Positions 49,820 through 58,683 of a stretch of 64,000 nt of DNA are shown one piece after another (within the stretch, counting starts at the first letter, position 1; every line of letters starts with the position of its first letter). The notes under the pieces are model-generated. The model saw only the letters and a program-made list of their open reading frames with translations. It made no database searches and was not told where the DNA came from. The stretch is from JAVBJV01 sp031555315 (GTDB lineage: Bacteria > Pseudomonadota > Alphaproteobacteria > Acetobacterales > Acetobacteraceae), in NCBI GenBank assembly GCA_031555315.1, contig JAVBUO010000003.1, forward strand, positions 1-64,000. Reading direction: 5' to 3'. The position numbers and the translations under genes are program-made.

Positions 49820-50785
49820 ATGTTCCGCCGCCGCAAACCGGATGAGATGCCCCCGCCGCCCACGGCGCCCACCGCTATGAACGCGCCGGCCTTCTCCCCG
49901 CCCTCCGGACTGACGCCACCGCGGGCAGAGACGAAACCGCCCGCGCCGCCGGCCGCCGAGGCACCGGCGCAGGTGCCGGAAACCGCGCGTCCCGCACCGG
50001 CAGCAGAAAAACCGGTACAGACGGCGGCCACCCCTGTATCGATGGCCGCCGAGGCGCCGGCGCAGACGCCGGAAACCGCGCGTCCCGCAGCAACGGCAGA
50101 AAAACCGGCAGCAGCAGACGCCCCCGCACCGCCGCCGGCCGAAACGCCGCTGCTGGTCATCGGCAAGAAACCGCCGCAGCAGGCACAGCCGGACTCCATC
50201 GTCGAACCGCCACCGCAGCCACCTGCCGCAGAAGCGCCACCGCCGCCGCCGCCTCCACCGGTGCCTGCACGGAAGACAGACAGCCCGGCCGTTTCCGATT
50301 TCAGACCAGCCCCTCCGAAGGACAGTTCCGCCATGCATCGACCCACGCCGCTTGCCGCCTCGCCGTCGCTGACGCCGCCCAGCAGCACCGCTGGCGGTTT
50401 GCGCCCCAATCCGCCGCTGCGCCCGCAGGAACGGCGCACGCTGGTGGTCGGGCGCGGTATCAGCCTGCAGGGCACGGTGCAGGACGCCGAACGCCTGGTC
50501 GTCGAAGGCACCGTCGAGGCCACGATGATCAACGCCAGCGAACTGGCCATCGCCCACGGCGGCATCCTGAAAGGCGAGGTCGAGGTGGACGAGGCCGAGA
50601 TTTCCGGCACCCTCGACGGCACGCTGACCGTGCGCGGCACGCTGATCCTGCGTTCGACCGGCAGACTACAGGGCACCGCGCGCTGCCGGCGCCTGCAGGT
50701 CGAAGAAGGCGGGCAGATCTCCGGGCAGATGCAGATGATCAGCGAAAGCCCGACATTCAAACCGGCCAGCGACGTCACCGGCTGA
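49820..50785 (+). CDS. Bactofilin (polymer-forming cytoskeletal protein)
   Basis: A 321-residue protein. The N-terminal ~205 residues are Pro/Ala-rich and disordered. They include two near-identical blocks (AAEAPAQVPETARPAPAAEK and AAEAPAQTPETARPAATAEK) and a run of eight Pro. The bactofilin beta-helix domain (~210-315) shows VVGRGISLQGTVQDAERLVV, EGTVEATMINASELAIAHGG and ILKGEVEVDEAEISGTLDG. Bactofilins polymerise at the membrane and place cell-wall enzymes or stalk/curvature machinery. ATG 49820 is chosen as start. Confidence 0.85.
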   Translation: MFRRRKPDEMPPPPTAPTAMNAPAFSPPSGLTPPRAETKPPAPPAAEAPAQVPETARPAPAAEKPVQTAATPVSMAAEAPAQTPETARPAATAEKPAAADAPAPPPAETPLLVIGKKPPQQAQPDSIVEPPPQPPAAEAPPPPPPPPVPARKTDSPAVSDFRPAPPKDSSAMHRPTPLAASPSLTPPSSTAGGLRPNPPLRPQERRTLVVGRGISLQGTVQDAERLVVEGTVEATMINASELAIAHGGILKGEVEVDEAEISGTLDGTLTVRGTLILRSTGRLQGTARCRRLQVEEGGQISGQMQMISESPTFKPASDVTG

Positions 50786-50829
50786 TATTTCGCGGAAGCG
50801 CCCCGAAGGGTTGCTCCCGCCACGCGACC

Positions 50830-51222
50830 ATGAAGAAGCCTGCCGTGAAGACCCGCGCGTGGAAGCGCTTGGCCGCCGTGTTGGCTTGCCTGTGCCTCGC
50901 GTTGCAGGCGGCGACGGCCGCCACCCCCAACCCGCCGCGCACCCCGGATTCCGGCATGCCGCTGATCCTGCCGGGTGGGCTGATCGGCGCCACGGCAGGC
51001 ACCGTTCGTGCGCGCTTCGGCCCTCCGAAACAGATCCGCCAGGAAGGCGCGGTCGAAATCTGGGTTTATCAGTCCCGGACCTGCCATCTGGATCTGGTGC
51101 TGGAACGCACGCCGGTCAAACCCGAGCTGTCCGTCATCCACGTCGGCGCGCGGGCCCGCGACGGGCTTGCCGCAACGGACGAGGCACGCTGTATTCGGGA
51201 CATGGAGACAACCCCAAGATGA
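50830..51222 (+). CDS. Secreted BamE/SmpA-like small protein
   Basis: A 130-residue protein with a signal peptide (KRLAAVLACLCLALQAATA before ATPNPP). The core LIGATAGTVRARFGPPKQIR, EIWVYQSRTCHLDLVLE and a late Cys (EARCIRDM) suggest the BamE-like alpha/beta fold with a possible disulphide. Family function not assigned; it may be a periplasmic partner of the bactofilin next door (speculative). Confidence 0.6.
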   Translation: MKKPAVKTRAWKRLAAVLACLCLALQAATAATPNPPRTPDSGMPLILPGGLIGATAGTVRARFGPPKQIRQEGAVEIWVYQSRTCHLDLVLERTPVKPELSVIHVGARARDGLAATDEARCIRDMETTPR

Positions 51223-51381
51223 GGGACCGTCCGAGAATGCGCTGGCATAAGTCGTATGGTGGTGCTTGCCGGGAATCGGCGCGCAGCGAACATTGGTTCG
51301 TGCGCACCGAAAGCGCAGGGAAGCGCCGTCAGACGGCGATGCCAGCCGTATTCACGAACGGCCCCTGAGAAGAGCGCCGCC

Positions 51382-52290
51382 CTGACCCCGTATATCGATG
51401 CCTTTTTCCCCTCGTTCGGGCTGATCCTGCTGGGGCATCTGCTGCGGCGCCGGGTGCTGACCGACGCGGCCTTCTGGAGCGGGGTCGAACGGCTGGTGTT
51501 CTACGTCCTCTCGCCGGCGCTGCTGGCGGTGTCGATCGGCGGGGTCGATCTGTCGGTCATGCCGGTCGGCACTCTGGCGATCGCCATTCTGGCCGGCCTG
51601 CTGGGCGGACTGGCACTGTGCACGCTGGCCTGGAAACCGCTGGGTCTCGACTTCGCGGCCTATACGTCGCTGGTCCAGGGCGGCATCCGCTTCAACAGTT
51701 TTCTGGGGCTGGCGCTGGCAACGGCGCTGTTCGGCAATGCCGGGCTGGCGCTGGGGGCGGTGCTGACCGGACTGATCGTGCCCGCCGTCAACACCATCCT
51801 GGTGCTGGTCTTCGCGCTGGGCGGCGGGCGGCAAACCAGCATGTGGCGCTTTCTGCTGACGCTGCTGACCAACCCGCTGATCCTGGGCTGTGCGGCGGGC
51901 TATGCGTTCAGCCTGGCGGGCGGCATGCCGCATGGGATCGGGCCGTTCCTGCGCACCCTGGGCAGCGCCACGATTCCACTGGGGCTGATGACGGTGGGCG
52001 CCGCACTGACCCTGCCGGGCATGCGCCTGCGCGTCCCGGCCCAGGTGTCCAGCTGGATCATCAAACTGGCGCTGGTGCCCACCATCACGGTCGCGATGGG
52101 GCGCCTGCTGGGACTGGATGCCACCGCCACCCTGCTGGCCGCCCTGTTCATCGGGCTGCCGACCGCCACCACCAGCTATGTCACGGCCCGCCAACTGGGC
52201 GGCGACGCGCCATTCATGGCCGCCATCATTACCAGCCAGCACATCGTGGCGATCGTCACTCTGCCGCTGCTGATCGCCCTGCTGGGCTGA
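51382..52290 (+). CDS. AEC family transporter, probable CTG start
   Basis: About 302 residues and ~10 membrane segments. PYIDAFFPSFGLILLGHLLR at the start and SPALLAVSI, VNTILVLVFALG and SATIPLGLMTVGAALTLPGM later are AEC/malonate-permease features. The frame has an ATG at 51256, but it adds 42 polar residues with no family match. The domain begins immediately at CTG 51382, with GAGAAGAG upstream. Substrate unknown (auxin-like, malonate or other organic acids). Confidence 0.7.
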   Translation: MTPYIDAFFPSFGLILLGHLLRRRVLTDAAFWSGVERLVFYVLSPALLAVSIGGVDLSVMPVGTLAIAILAGLLGGLALCTLAWKPLGLDFAAYTSLVQGGIRFNSFLGLALATALFGNAGLALGAVLTGLIVPAVNTILVLVFALGGGRQTSMWRFLLTLLTNPLILGCAAGYAFSLAGGMPHGIGPFLRTLGSATIPLGLMTVGAALTLPGMRLRVPAQVSSWIIKLALVPTITVAMGRLLGLDATATLLAALFIGLPTATTSYVTARQLGGDAPFMAAIITSQHIVAIVTLPLLIALLG

Positions 52291-52782
52291 AACGGTTAAT
52301 GGACGCTCTTTCCCAAAGAGCGTCTCCGGAAACAAGACTGAAAATATACAAAATATTTCTCTTGCAATTTCGCCTGTTCGCTTCCGTCTATTCTCTCCGG
52401 TCTTGAGAAACCCGCCGCTCTAAAGAACGGGGATGCTGTGACTTATATCTAAAATGTTGATCAACCATTGCCAAATCACAATACCACATTTAAATAAAAT
52501 ATTACCGAAACTGGATACAACAGTACTCTACCGCCGGTTTTCGGCAAGAAAATCCGGTAATCAGATAATTGTAATTGTGATAGTTTTATAAATTACCCAT
52601 AAATGCGGTTTATACCTGTATAATTTCAAATTCAGGTCAAATAATATAATTAATACTTATGCTAAAACCGCTATACAGCACTGCTTTCGATATAATTGCG
52701 CAGATGTTTATTTATGTTAAATATGTTTTAGTAATAAATTTGGCAGAACATACATGGTGATTGTGTATGTTGGAATAGAGAA
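52291..52782. other. AT-rich intergenic island before the autotransporter
   Basis: From ~52320 to 52782 the sequence is strikingly AT-rich compared with flanks. It has no open frame of note and no tRNA. It probably holds the autotransporter promoter and may be a silencing target for nucleoid proteins such as MucR. Confidence 0.5.
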
Positions 52783-55700
52783 ATGAACACGATACGACCT
52801 ACCCACTTGGCCGCAGACGTCAGAAGCACGCGTATGTACAAACTCCTTCTGCTTTTGTCGGTCGCGACCAGCGCCTCCACCACCACCATGGCGCAGACAA
52901 CCGTACCCATCACAGCGAGCACAGGGCAGACCGTCACCATCGCAGCTGGCACGACCGTGCATGTCCCGACCGGCTCCGCCATCTCGGCAACCGCCGGCGG
53001 ACAGATCTCCGGAACCGGCATCACCGCAGTCACCGACGCCAGCGCGCCTGCGGTTTATGCCACAGACACGGGGTCCGAAATCGCCCTGACCGGGGCGGGT
53101 ACCACGATTACCTCGGGCCGGGCCGGCGCGTGGATGGAAAATGGCGGCCTGGTCCGCCTGGGCGACGGCACCGTCTTCAACATCAGCGGCGACAACAACG
53201 GTTCTGCCGGGATATATGTCAGCAACACCACTGTCCCCAGTGGTGCAATGGGCTCCGGCATCGTCATCGACATCAACGGTGCGGCCCGGACCAACTCCAA
53301 TGCGTGGATCGGGGTTTCGGTGATAGGCGCCGCCGGAAATGTGTCTTTCGACAACCTGACCGTCAAAGGCAGCAGCGCCAGCGTCGGCGGTTATGCGGGC
53401 AATAACGGTACATTGACGCTGACCAACAGCAACATCACCATCAACGGCACCACGCCGGGGATTAACCTGGTTTACTGGCCAAGCGGCATCAATATAGCCA
53501 ATGCCAAAGAGGACGGCCTGGCTGCGTATTCTGGCGGTACACTCAACGTCGTAAATACCAATATCACCGTCAACAGCGTCGGTGGCGGCGCCGTCAGGGC
53601 GCAGGGCAACGCCACAGTCAACGTGACCGGCGGTGTGTTCAACGTGAACGGCGCGCCTCTGCCGGGAGCGGTGTGGCATGGCGTTTACGCCGGCGTAAAC
53701 AGCAGAATGACCCTTACGGGTACGACGATCAACGTCGCCGGAGACAGCTACGCGGGCATACGTACAACCCAGAACTCAACGATCATCGGCGATTCGATCG
53801 CTCTTACCACCGCCGGCAGCAATGCTTACGGGTTGCGGGTCAGCAAAACCTCCACCGGAACGCTGAGCAACAGCACGGTCGTGGCCCAAGGCAGTGGCAG
53901 TAGAGGGATTCACATCCAGATCAATAGTCGCATGACCATGAATGACGGTTCGGTCACGATGCGGGGCGCAGACAGCACCGGCGTAGCGGTGGACGACGAC
54001 ACCAGTTCGTTCACCGGCAATGCGGCGAGGGTCATTACAACCGCCGGCAACTCAACCGGCCTGAGCAACGCGGGGACCGCAACCCTGACCGGCAGCACGA
54101 TCGACGCCCAGGGCAGCAACAGCGTCGGTATTATCACCACCGGCACGGCGCCCGTGCTGATCATGGCTGGAGGACATATCAACAGCACATCAACGGCGGT
54201 CAGCGTTACCGGTGCCGGCGACAACCTTTCCTTCAGCAACGGCGCTGCGATCGCCAGCAGCGGCGGTACGGCGTTCGGCGTTACCGGAACCGATGCGACG
54301 ATCGCGCTTGCCGGCGGCGTCACCGCGACCGGCGGCAACGGCATTCTTCTGGATGTCGCGAACAGCGGCAATGCCGCCCTGACGGCGACCGGCGATGTCA
54401 GGCTCGACGGCGACATGCAGGCAGCGATCACCGACAGCGCCACCGCGACCCTGTCGAACAACGTCGTGTGGAGCGGTGCGGCGCGCAACATCGGCGCGAC
54501 ATCCATCGCCAGCGGCTCGCTCTGGAACATGAACGGCAACTCCGACGTCGCTTCGCTGCTGATCGACAACGCCGCCGTCATGGTCACCGCACCGCCAACC
54601 GATGCGGACTTCAAGACCCTGACCGTACGCGGCGATTACACCGGCACCAACGCCCTGCTCGGCCTCAACACCCGCCTCAACGCCGGCGGGCCGCTGGCCG
54701 ACCAGTTCACCGACCGCCTGATCATCAACGGCAACGCCCAGGGGACGACGCGCGTGCTGGTCAACGGTCTGGGTAACGGCGCCGTTACCACGCCGAACAC
54801 CACCAACCGCAACAGCGATGGGATCTCGATCATTCAGGTAGCCGGCACCTCGACCGCCGATGCCTTCACCCTGGCCACCCCCGGCGGCTATGTGGCCGGC
54901 GGTGCCTATCAGTACCGCCTGTTCGCCTACGGCCCCGGTGCAGCCAACGGCCCGGCGGCGGCCGAGCAGAACCTGACGACGGCCAGCAACGGCGCGCAGT
55001 GGGACTATCGCCTGCAGAACCCGAGCTCCGTGCCGCCGGGCACCAAGGATCGCCCGGCGCTGATCCCGCAGGCGCCGACCTACATCAATCTGCCGGTGGC
55101 GATGATGAACGCCGGCTTCCAGGACATCGACATGCTGCACCGCCGTCTGGGCGAACTGCATGACGACAACCCGAACGCCCTCAACCGCGTGCCGGCCGAC
55201 CGGCGCGACGGCGAAGCCTTCCTGCGCGTCTACGGCGGGCGCTTCGACTATAGCTCCGATCGCAGCTACAGCCAGTATGGTTACGACTTCGACCAGGATT
55301 ACGGCGCCGTCCAGCTCGGCGCGAACGTCTTCTCGCACCGCAACGAAAACGCCATCACCCGCGTCGGCTTCGCGCTGACCTTCGGCGACATGTCGATGCG
55401 CACCGACTCGCCGAACATGTTCGAAGGTACCAGCAAGGCGCATGTGAACACCTATTCGCTACAGGGCTACGTGACCCGGCAGTGGGACACCGGGTTCTAC
55501 ATCGATGGCGTGATGTCGTTCGGCCTGTTCGACGGTTCGGTCAGCAACTATGCGCGCAGCGGCGTCGGCAGCGTCGACGGCAGCAGCTTCGCGGTGGGCC
55601 TGGAGATCGGCCGGCCGTGGCACTTCGCCGAGAACTGGACGTTGGAACCGCAGGCGCAGCTCGCCTATCAGCGGCTGAGCTTCGACAACCAGGCCGACCA

Positions 55701-56037
55701 GGACGGCATCGACGTGCATCTGGGCACGCACCAGCAGCTGGTCGGCCGTCTGGGGGCGCGTCTGACGCGGGCGTTCCGCACCGACGAGAACCAGCTGCTC
55801 ACCCCGTATGCAAAGGTCAACCTGATCCACGGGTTCTTCGACGGCAGCGACGTGATGATCGGCGACAGCACGTTCACCTCCGGCAGCTTCGGGACATCGC
55901 TGCAGGCCGGCGGCGGCATGACCGCCACGCTGAACGATCGCTGGTCGGTGTATGGCGACGCCGCCTGGCAGACCGCGCTGAACGACCACGGCTTCGGCGG
56001 CTGGACCGCCAATGCGGGCCTGCGCTACGTCTGGTAA
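52783..56037 (+). CDS. Autotransporter with pertactin-like passenger
   Basis: A 1084-residue type V secreted protein. The signal region ends near TTTMA-QTTVPI (ATG 52834 is an alternative start). The passenger (to ~750) is Gly/Asn/Thr/Ser-rich with short repeats such as NSNITINGT, TNITVNSVG and TGSTIDAQGS, typical of a beta-helix. The C-terminal ~270 residues form the autotransporter beta-barrel: DGEAFLRVYGGRFDYSSDRS, FALTFGDM, WTANAGLRYVW with the terminal aromatic Trp. It would display or release an adhesin-like passenger. A strong terminator follows. The GC content of the gene is near-host while its promoter is AT-rich. Confidence 0.88.
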   Translation: MNTIRPTHLAADVRSTRMYKLLLLLSVATSASTTTMAQTTVPITASTGQTVTIAAGTTVHVPTGSAISATAGGQISGTGITAVTDASAPAVYATDTGSEIALTGAGTTITSGRAGAWMENGGLVRLGDGTVFNISGDNNGSAGIYVSNTTVPSGAMGSGIVIDINGAARTNSNAWIGVSVIGAAGNVSFDNLTVKGSSASVGGYAGNNGTLTLTNSNITINGTTPGINLVYWPSGINIANAKEDGLAAYSGGTLNVVNTNITVNSVGGGAVRAQGNATVNVTGGVFNVNGAPLPGAVWHGVYAGVNSRMTLTGTTINVAGDSYAGIRTTQNSTIIGDSIALTTAGSNAYGLRVSKTSTGTLSNSTVVAQGSGSRGIHIQINSRMTMNDGSVTMRGADSTGVAVDDDTSSFTGNAARVITTAGNSTGLSNAGTATLTGSTIDAQGSNSVGIITTGTAPVLIMAGGHINSTSTAVSVTGAGDNLSFSNGAAIASSGGTAFGVTGTDATIALAGGVTATGGNGILLDVANSGNAALTATGDVRLDGDMQAAITDSATATLSNNVVWSGAARNIGATSIASGSLWNMNGNSDVASLLIDNAAVMVTAPPTDADFKTLTVRGDYTGTNALLGLNTRLNAGGPLADQFTDRLIINGNAQGTTRVLVNGLGNGAVTTPNTTNRNSDGISIIQVAGTSTADAFTLATPGGYVAGGAYQYRLFAYGPGAANGPAAAEQNLTTASNGAQWDYRLQNPSSVPPGTKDRPALIPQAPTYINLPVAMMNAGFQDIDMLHRRLGELHDDNPNALNRVPADRRDGEAFLRVYGGRFDYSSDRSYSQYGYDFDQDYGAVQLGANVFSHRNENAITRVGFALTFGDMSMRTDSPNMFEGTSKAHVNTYSLQGYVTRQWDTGFYIDGVMSFGLFDGSVSNYARSGVGSVDGSSFAVGLEIGRPWHFAENWTLEPQAQLAYQRLSFDNQADQDGIDVHLGTHQQLVGRLGARLTRAFRTDENQLLTPYAKVNLIHGFFDGSDVMIGDSTFTSGSFGTSLQAGGGMTATLNDRWSVYGDAAWQTALNDHGFGGWTANAGLRYVW

Positions 56038-56060
56038 CACAGACACCATCGCAACAAACA

Positions 56061-56091
56061 AAAAGGCGCCCCCAAAAGGGCGCCTTTTTTT
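56061..56091. terminator. Bidirectional terminator after autotransporter
   Basis: AAAAGGCGCCC (56061-56071) and GGGCGCCTTTT (56078-56088) with further T residues, between the autotransporter and convergent olsB. Confidence 0.88.
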
Positions 56092-56109
56092 ATCGAAGAT
56101 CCGGCGGCG

Positions 56110-56958
56110 TCATTCCCCGCTGGGTCCGCCCAGCTTGCGCTCGTAATGCCGGGCGTATTTCTGGGTGACCAGATCGGTCTTCACGATGATGCAGACATCG
56201 ATCGTGTTGAACTGTTCGTCGATCACCGCGCCATCCCCGACGAACCCGCCCAGCCGCAGATACCCCTTCACCAGCGGCGGCAGCTGCGCCAGCACGCGAC
56301 GCGCCTCCTCGGCCGTCTGGGTCTGGCGTTTCATGTTCACATAGCGGCTGTCCAGCGCGCGGGCGCGCAGCGCGGGCGGCGCCAGATGGTTGTCGTGCAG
56401 ATAAGTCAGTTCGGCCGCCAGCGCATCGGGGTCCACCCCGTGCAGGCTGGCGCAGCCGAACATCAGCTTGACGTTGTAATGGTAGACATAGGCGGCGATC
56501 CCCTGCCACATCAGCTGCATCACGGCGCGCGTGCGATGCGCGATCCCCACGCAGGACCGGCCGAGTTCCATGACGTCGCCGTCCAGCGCCAGCAGCGGCG
56601 AAATGTCGTATTCGTCCGCCGAATAAAACCGCCCGGCCTGCGCCGCCGCCGCGCGCCGGATCAGCCGGTAGGTTCCGACCACCCCCTCCGCACCCGGGCC
56701 GATATCGTGGTCGATGACCAGCAGATGGTCGGCCACCGCATCGAACATGTCCCGGTCGCGCTTGGTACGCGCGGTTTCGGGGTCGGGGTGCGCGCCCATT
56801 TCCTCGTAGAACACACGATAGCGCAGCGCCTGCGCCGCTTCGAGCTCGGCAGCCGTGGTCGCGACCCGCACCCCCAAAGACCCGAGGCGGAGTTCCTCGA
56901 ACGGGGCGGGGCCGAAAGTGCGATTTGCAGCCGACAAAGAAATCGTCTCGGTTGTCAC
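56110..56958 (-). CDS. olsB: L-ornithine N-alpha-acyltransferase OlsB
   Basis: A 282-residue GNAT-like acyltransferase. It transfers a 3-hydroxyacyl chain from ACP to the alpha-amino group of ornithine, the first step of ornithine-lipid synthesis. Typical parts are QALRYRVFYEEMGA, RDRDMFDAVADHLLVIDHD, VVGTYRLIRR, VMELGRSCVG and LMFGCASLHGVDPD. It starts at GTG 56958, which overlaps the Fur-family stop as GTGA, so it is co-translated with the regulator. The second enzyme (OlsA) is not nearby. Confidence 0.85.
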   Translation of the reverse strand: MTTETISLSAANRTFGPAPFEELRLGSLGVRVATTAAELEAAQALRYRVFYEEMGAHPDPETARTKRDRDMFDAVADHLLVIDHDIGPGAEGVVGTYRLIRRAAAAQAGRFYSADEYDISPLLALDGDVMELGRSCVGIAHRTRAVMQLMWQGIAAYVYHYNVKLMFGCASLHGVDPDALAAELTYLHDNHLAPPALRARALDSRYVNMKRQTQTAEEARRVLAQLPPLVKGYLRLGGFVGDGAVIDEQFNTIDVCIIVKTDLVTQKYARHYERKLGGPSGE

Positions 56959-57434
56959 CGGGGTGGCCTGTCTGTGGATTTGGCCGCTATAGCACGCGGC
57001 TGCGCCGAACCCGAAGCGGCATTTGCCTCCACGCGGCGGCGCGCGAACAGTTCCAGCCGCTGGGACACGAGGTCGAACCCGAGCTCGGCCGCAATGCGCC
57101 GGACCACGGCCTCGTGTTCGGCGTCCTCGAATTCGATCACCTTGCCGGTATCGACGTCGATCAAATGGTGGTGATGTCCGTGCTCGGTCGCTTCGTAACG
57201 CGCCCGCCCACCGCCGAAATCATGCCGTTCCAGAATGCCGTTTTCTTCCAGCAGGCGGACGGTGCGATAGACCGTCGCGATGGAAATGCGTTCGTCCAGC
57301 GCGGCGGCGCGGCGATACACTTCCTCGACATCGGGATGATCCTCGGCATCGGACAGGACACGCGCAATGACCCGGCGCTGACCGGTCATCTTCAGGCCTT
57401 TTTCAACACACAGGCGCTCGATGCGCGATTCCAT
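56955..57434 (-). CDS. Fur family metal-responsive regulator
   Basis: A ~159-residue repressor. The winged helix has KMTGQRRVIARVL and ISIATVYRTVRLLEENGI. The regulatory metal site is YEATEHGHHHHLIDVDTGK, and the C terminus lacks the CxxC structural zinc pairs, as is common in alphaproteobacterial Fur/Mur. Start is uncertain among ATGs 57446, 57440 and 57434. It is translationally coupled to olsB, linking metal status to membrane-lipid synthesis or to polar co-regulation. Confidence 0.85.
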   Translation of the reverse strand: MESRIERLCVEKGLKMTGQRRVIARVLSDAEDHPDVEEVYRRAAALDERISIATVYRTVRLLEENGILERHDFGGGRARYEATEHGHHHHLIDVDTGKVIEFEDAEHEAVVRRIAAELGFDLVSQRLELFARRRVEANAASGSAQPRAIAAKSTDRPPR

Positions 57435-57556
57435 CCCCATTCCCATTGCAGCAGATAGTATAGCCCCCCGCGGCCGGCACAGCATGAACATGCGCCCGAC
57501 CGCCCGGCTGGCAACTTATAACCGAAGCGGCCGCCTGTCCAAACCCAACGCGCCCG

Positions 57557-57964
57557 TCAACGGTCGCGCGGTTTGGTGCCCAGACCGATCTGTTTGGCAA
57601 GATTGGAGCGATGGTTGGCATAATTCGGTGCAACCATCGGGTAATCGGCTGGCAGATCCCACCGCTCCCGATATTGTTCCGGGGTCATATTGTAGGCTGT
57701 CTTGAGATGCCGTTTCAGCATCTTCAACTTCTTGCCGTCTTCCAGACAAATGATGTAATCGGGCGTCACCGATTTCCGGACGGGCACAACAGGCTGCGGT
57801 TTTTCAGTAGTGACCGGCTTCTGGTCTACGCTCATCAGTGCTTTGTAGACATCCCCGATAAGTTCCGGCAAAGCTTCACTGGTCACCGAATTTTTTGACA
57901 CATGCGCAGCCACAATCTGAGCGGTCAGCTCTAATATGTCGATTTTTGTAGTTTGATCCGGCAT
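57557..57964 (-). CDS. MucR/Ros family transcriptional regulator
   Basis: A 135-residue nucleoid-type regulator. The C-terminal domain (from ~60) reads SVTPDYIICLEDGKKLKMLK, RHLKTAYNMTPEQYRERWDL, PADYPMVAPNYANHRSNLAK, a classic MucR match. MucR proteins bind AT-rich DNA and silence genes for surface structures. The zinc-finger region is unusual: Cys-x2-Asp, and the second His of the usual H-x3-H is Ala (HLKTA). Single gene with AT-rich upstream DNA. Confidence 0.9.
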   Translation of the reverse strand: MPDQTTKIDILELTAQIVAAHVSKNSVTSEALPELIGDVYKALMSVDQKPVTTEKPQPVVPVRKSVTPDYIICLEDGKKLKMLKRHLKTAYNMTPEQYRERWDLPADYPMVAPNYANHRSNLAKQIGLGTKPRDR

Positions 57965-58055
57965 GTCGAATACCCTCTTGATCTACTAATTTATGATTTA
58001 TAGGATTGATATCCGCTATTGCGCAATAGAATTTAATGACCGCAATGTGTAAAAC

Positions 58056-58310
58056 ATGGAAAATATTTTCCCGGCGCCAGACAAAGTTCTTGATATCTCG
58101 GGCGAAACCTGCCCGATGACTTTCGTACGAACCCGCCTTACACTCGATAAACTTCTCCCGGGGCAGGTGCTGGAAATCCTATTACAGGGCGAAGAACCGC
58201 GCCAAAACGTGCCGCGCACAGTGCTGGACCACGGTTTCACCCTGTTAGATCAACAGGATCTGCCGGACGGAAAAACCCGGCTGCTGATTCGCAAACCGGC
58301 ATCGAACTGA
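58056..58310 (+). CDS. TusA family sulfur-carrier protein
   Basis: An 84-residue SirA/TusA-fold protein. The active Cys19 is in ISGETCPMTFVRT (the second half PM replaces the usual PxP). GQVLEILLQGEEPRQNVPRT and the basic C terminus follow the family. TusA relays persulfide for tRNA thiolation, Moco or sulfur metabolism. Divergent from mucR and upstream of trpB with a 373-base gap. Confidence 0.85.
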   Translation: MENIFPAPDKVLDISGETCPMTFVRTRLTLDKLLPGQVLEILLQGEEPRQNVPRTVLDHGFTLLDQQDLPDGKTRLLIRKPASN

Positions 58311-58683
58311 AGCTGCAAGCGAAATCCGAACCCCGGAAAACGAAATCCCCCGCTCCGTCGACCTTTATTATCATACCGCTCCGCCTTGTATCCCGAGTCG
58401 CAGGCTGGATATCGACGGAACCGGATACACAGCGATGAACGGCGCATGTCGCCCCCACAGATGAGCGTCGGTTCTCTGTAGCGTCGGTTCTCTGTAACGT
58501 GCAGGGGGCTGGCGTTTCTTTTCGCCCCGCAGCGAGAACCCGCGTTCATTGGCCTGATGTTTATCGGCCTGTATTCGTCTGGCAGCGCGGGCACGATATG
58601 ATACGGTCCGGGCGTATCCAGGGCGTGACCGGCATCCGCGGGCACGCTATGACACATGCTCTTCCAGGAAAGAGGACTGCTAC
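58311..58683. other. Intergenic region upstream of trpBA with a 16-base tandem repeat
   Basis: Contains two exact copies of GCGTCGGTTCTCTGTA (58465-58480, 58481-58496). No leader peptide with Trp codons and no clear terminator/antiterminator was seen. The trp promoter is presumably here. Confidence 0.45.

Noticed and set aside
58311..58683. trp attenuator with leader peptide
   Set aside because: No short open frame with tandem Trp codons and no terminator hairpin with a T-tail was found.
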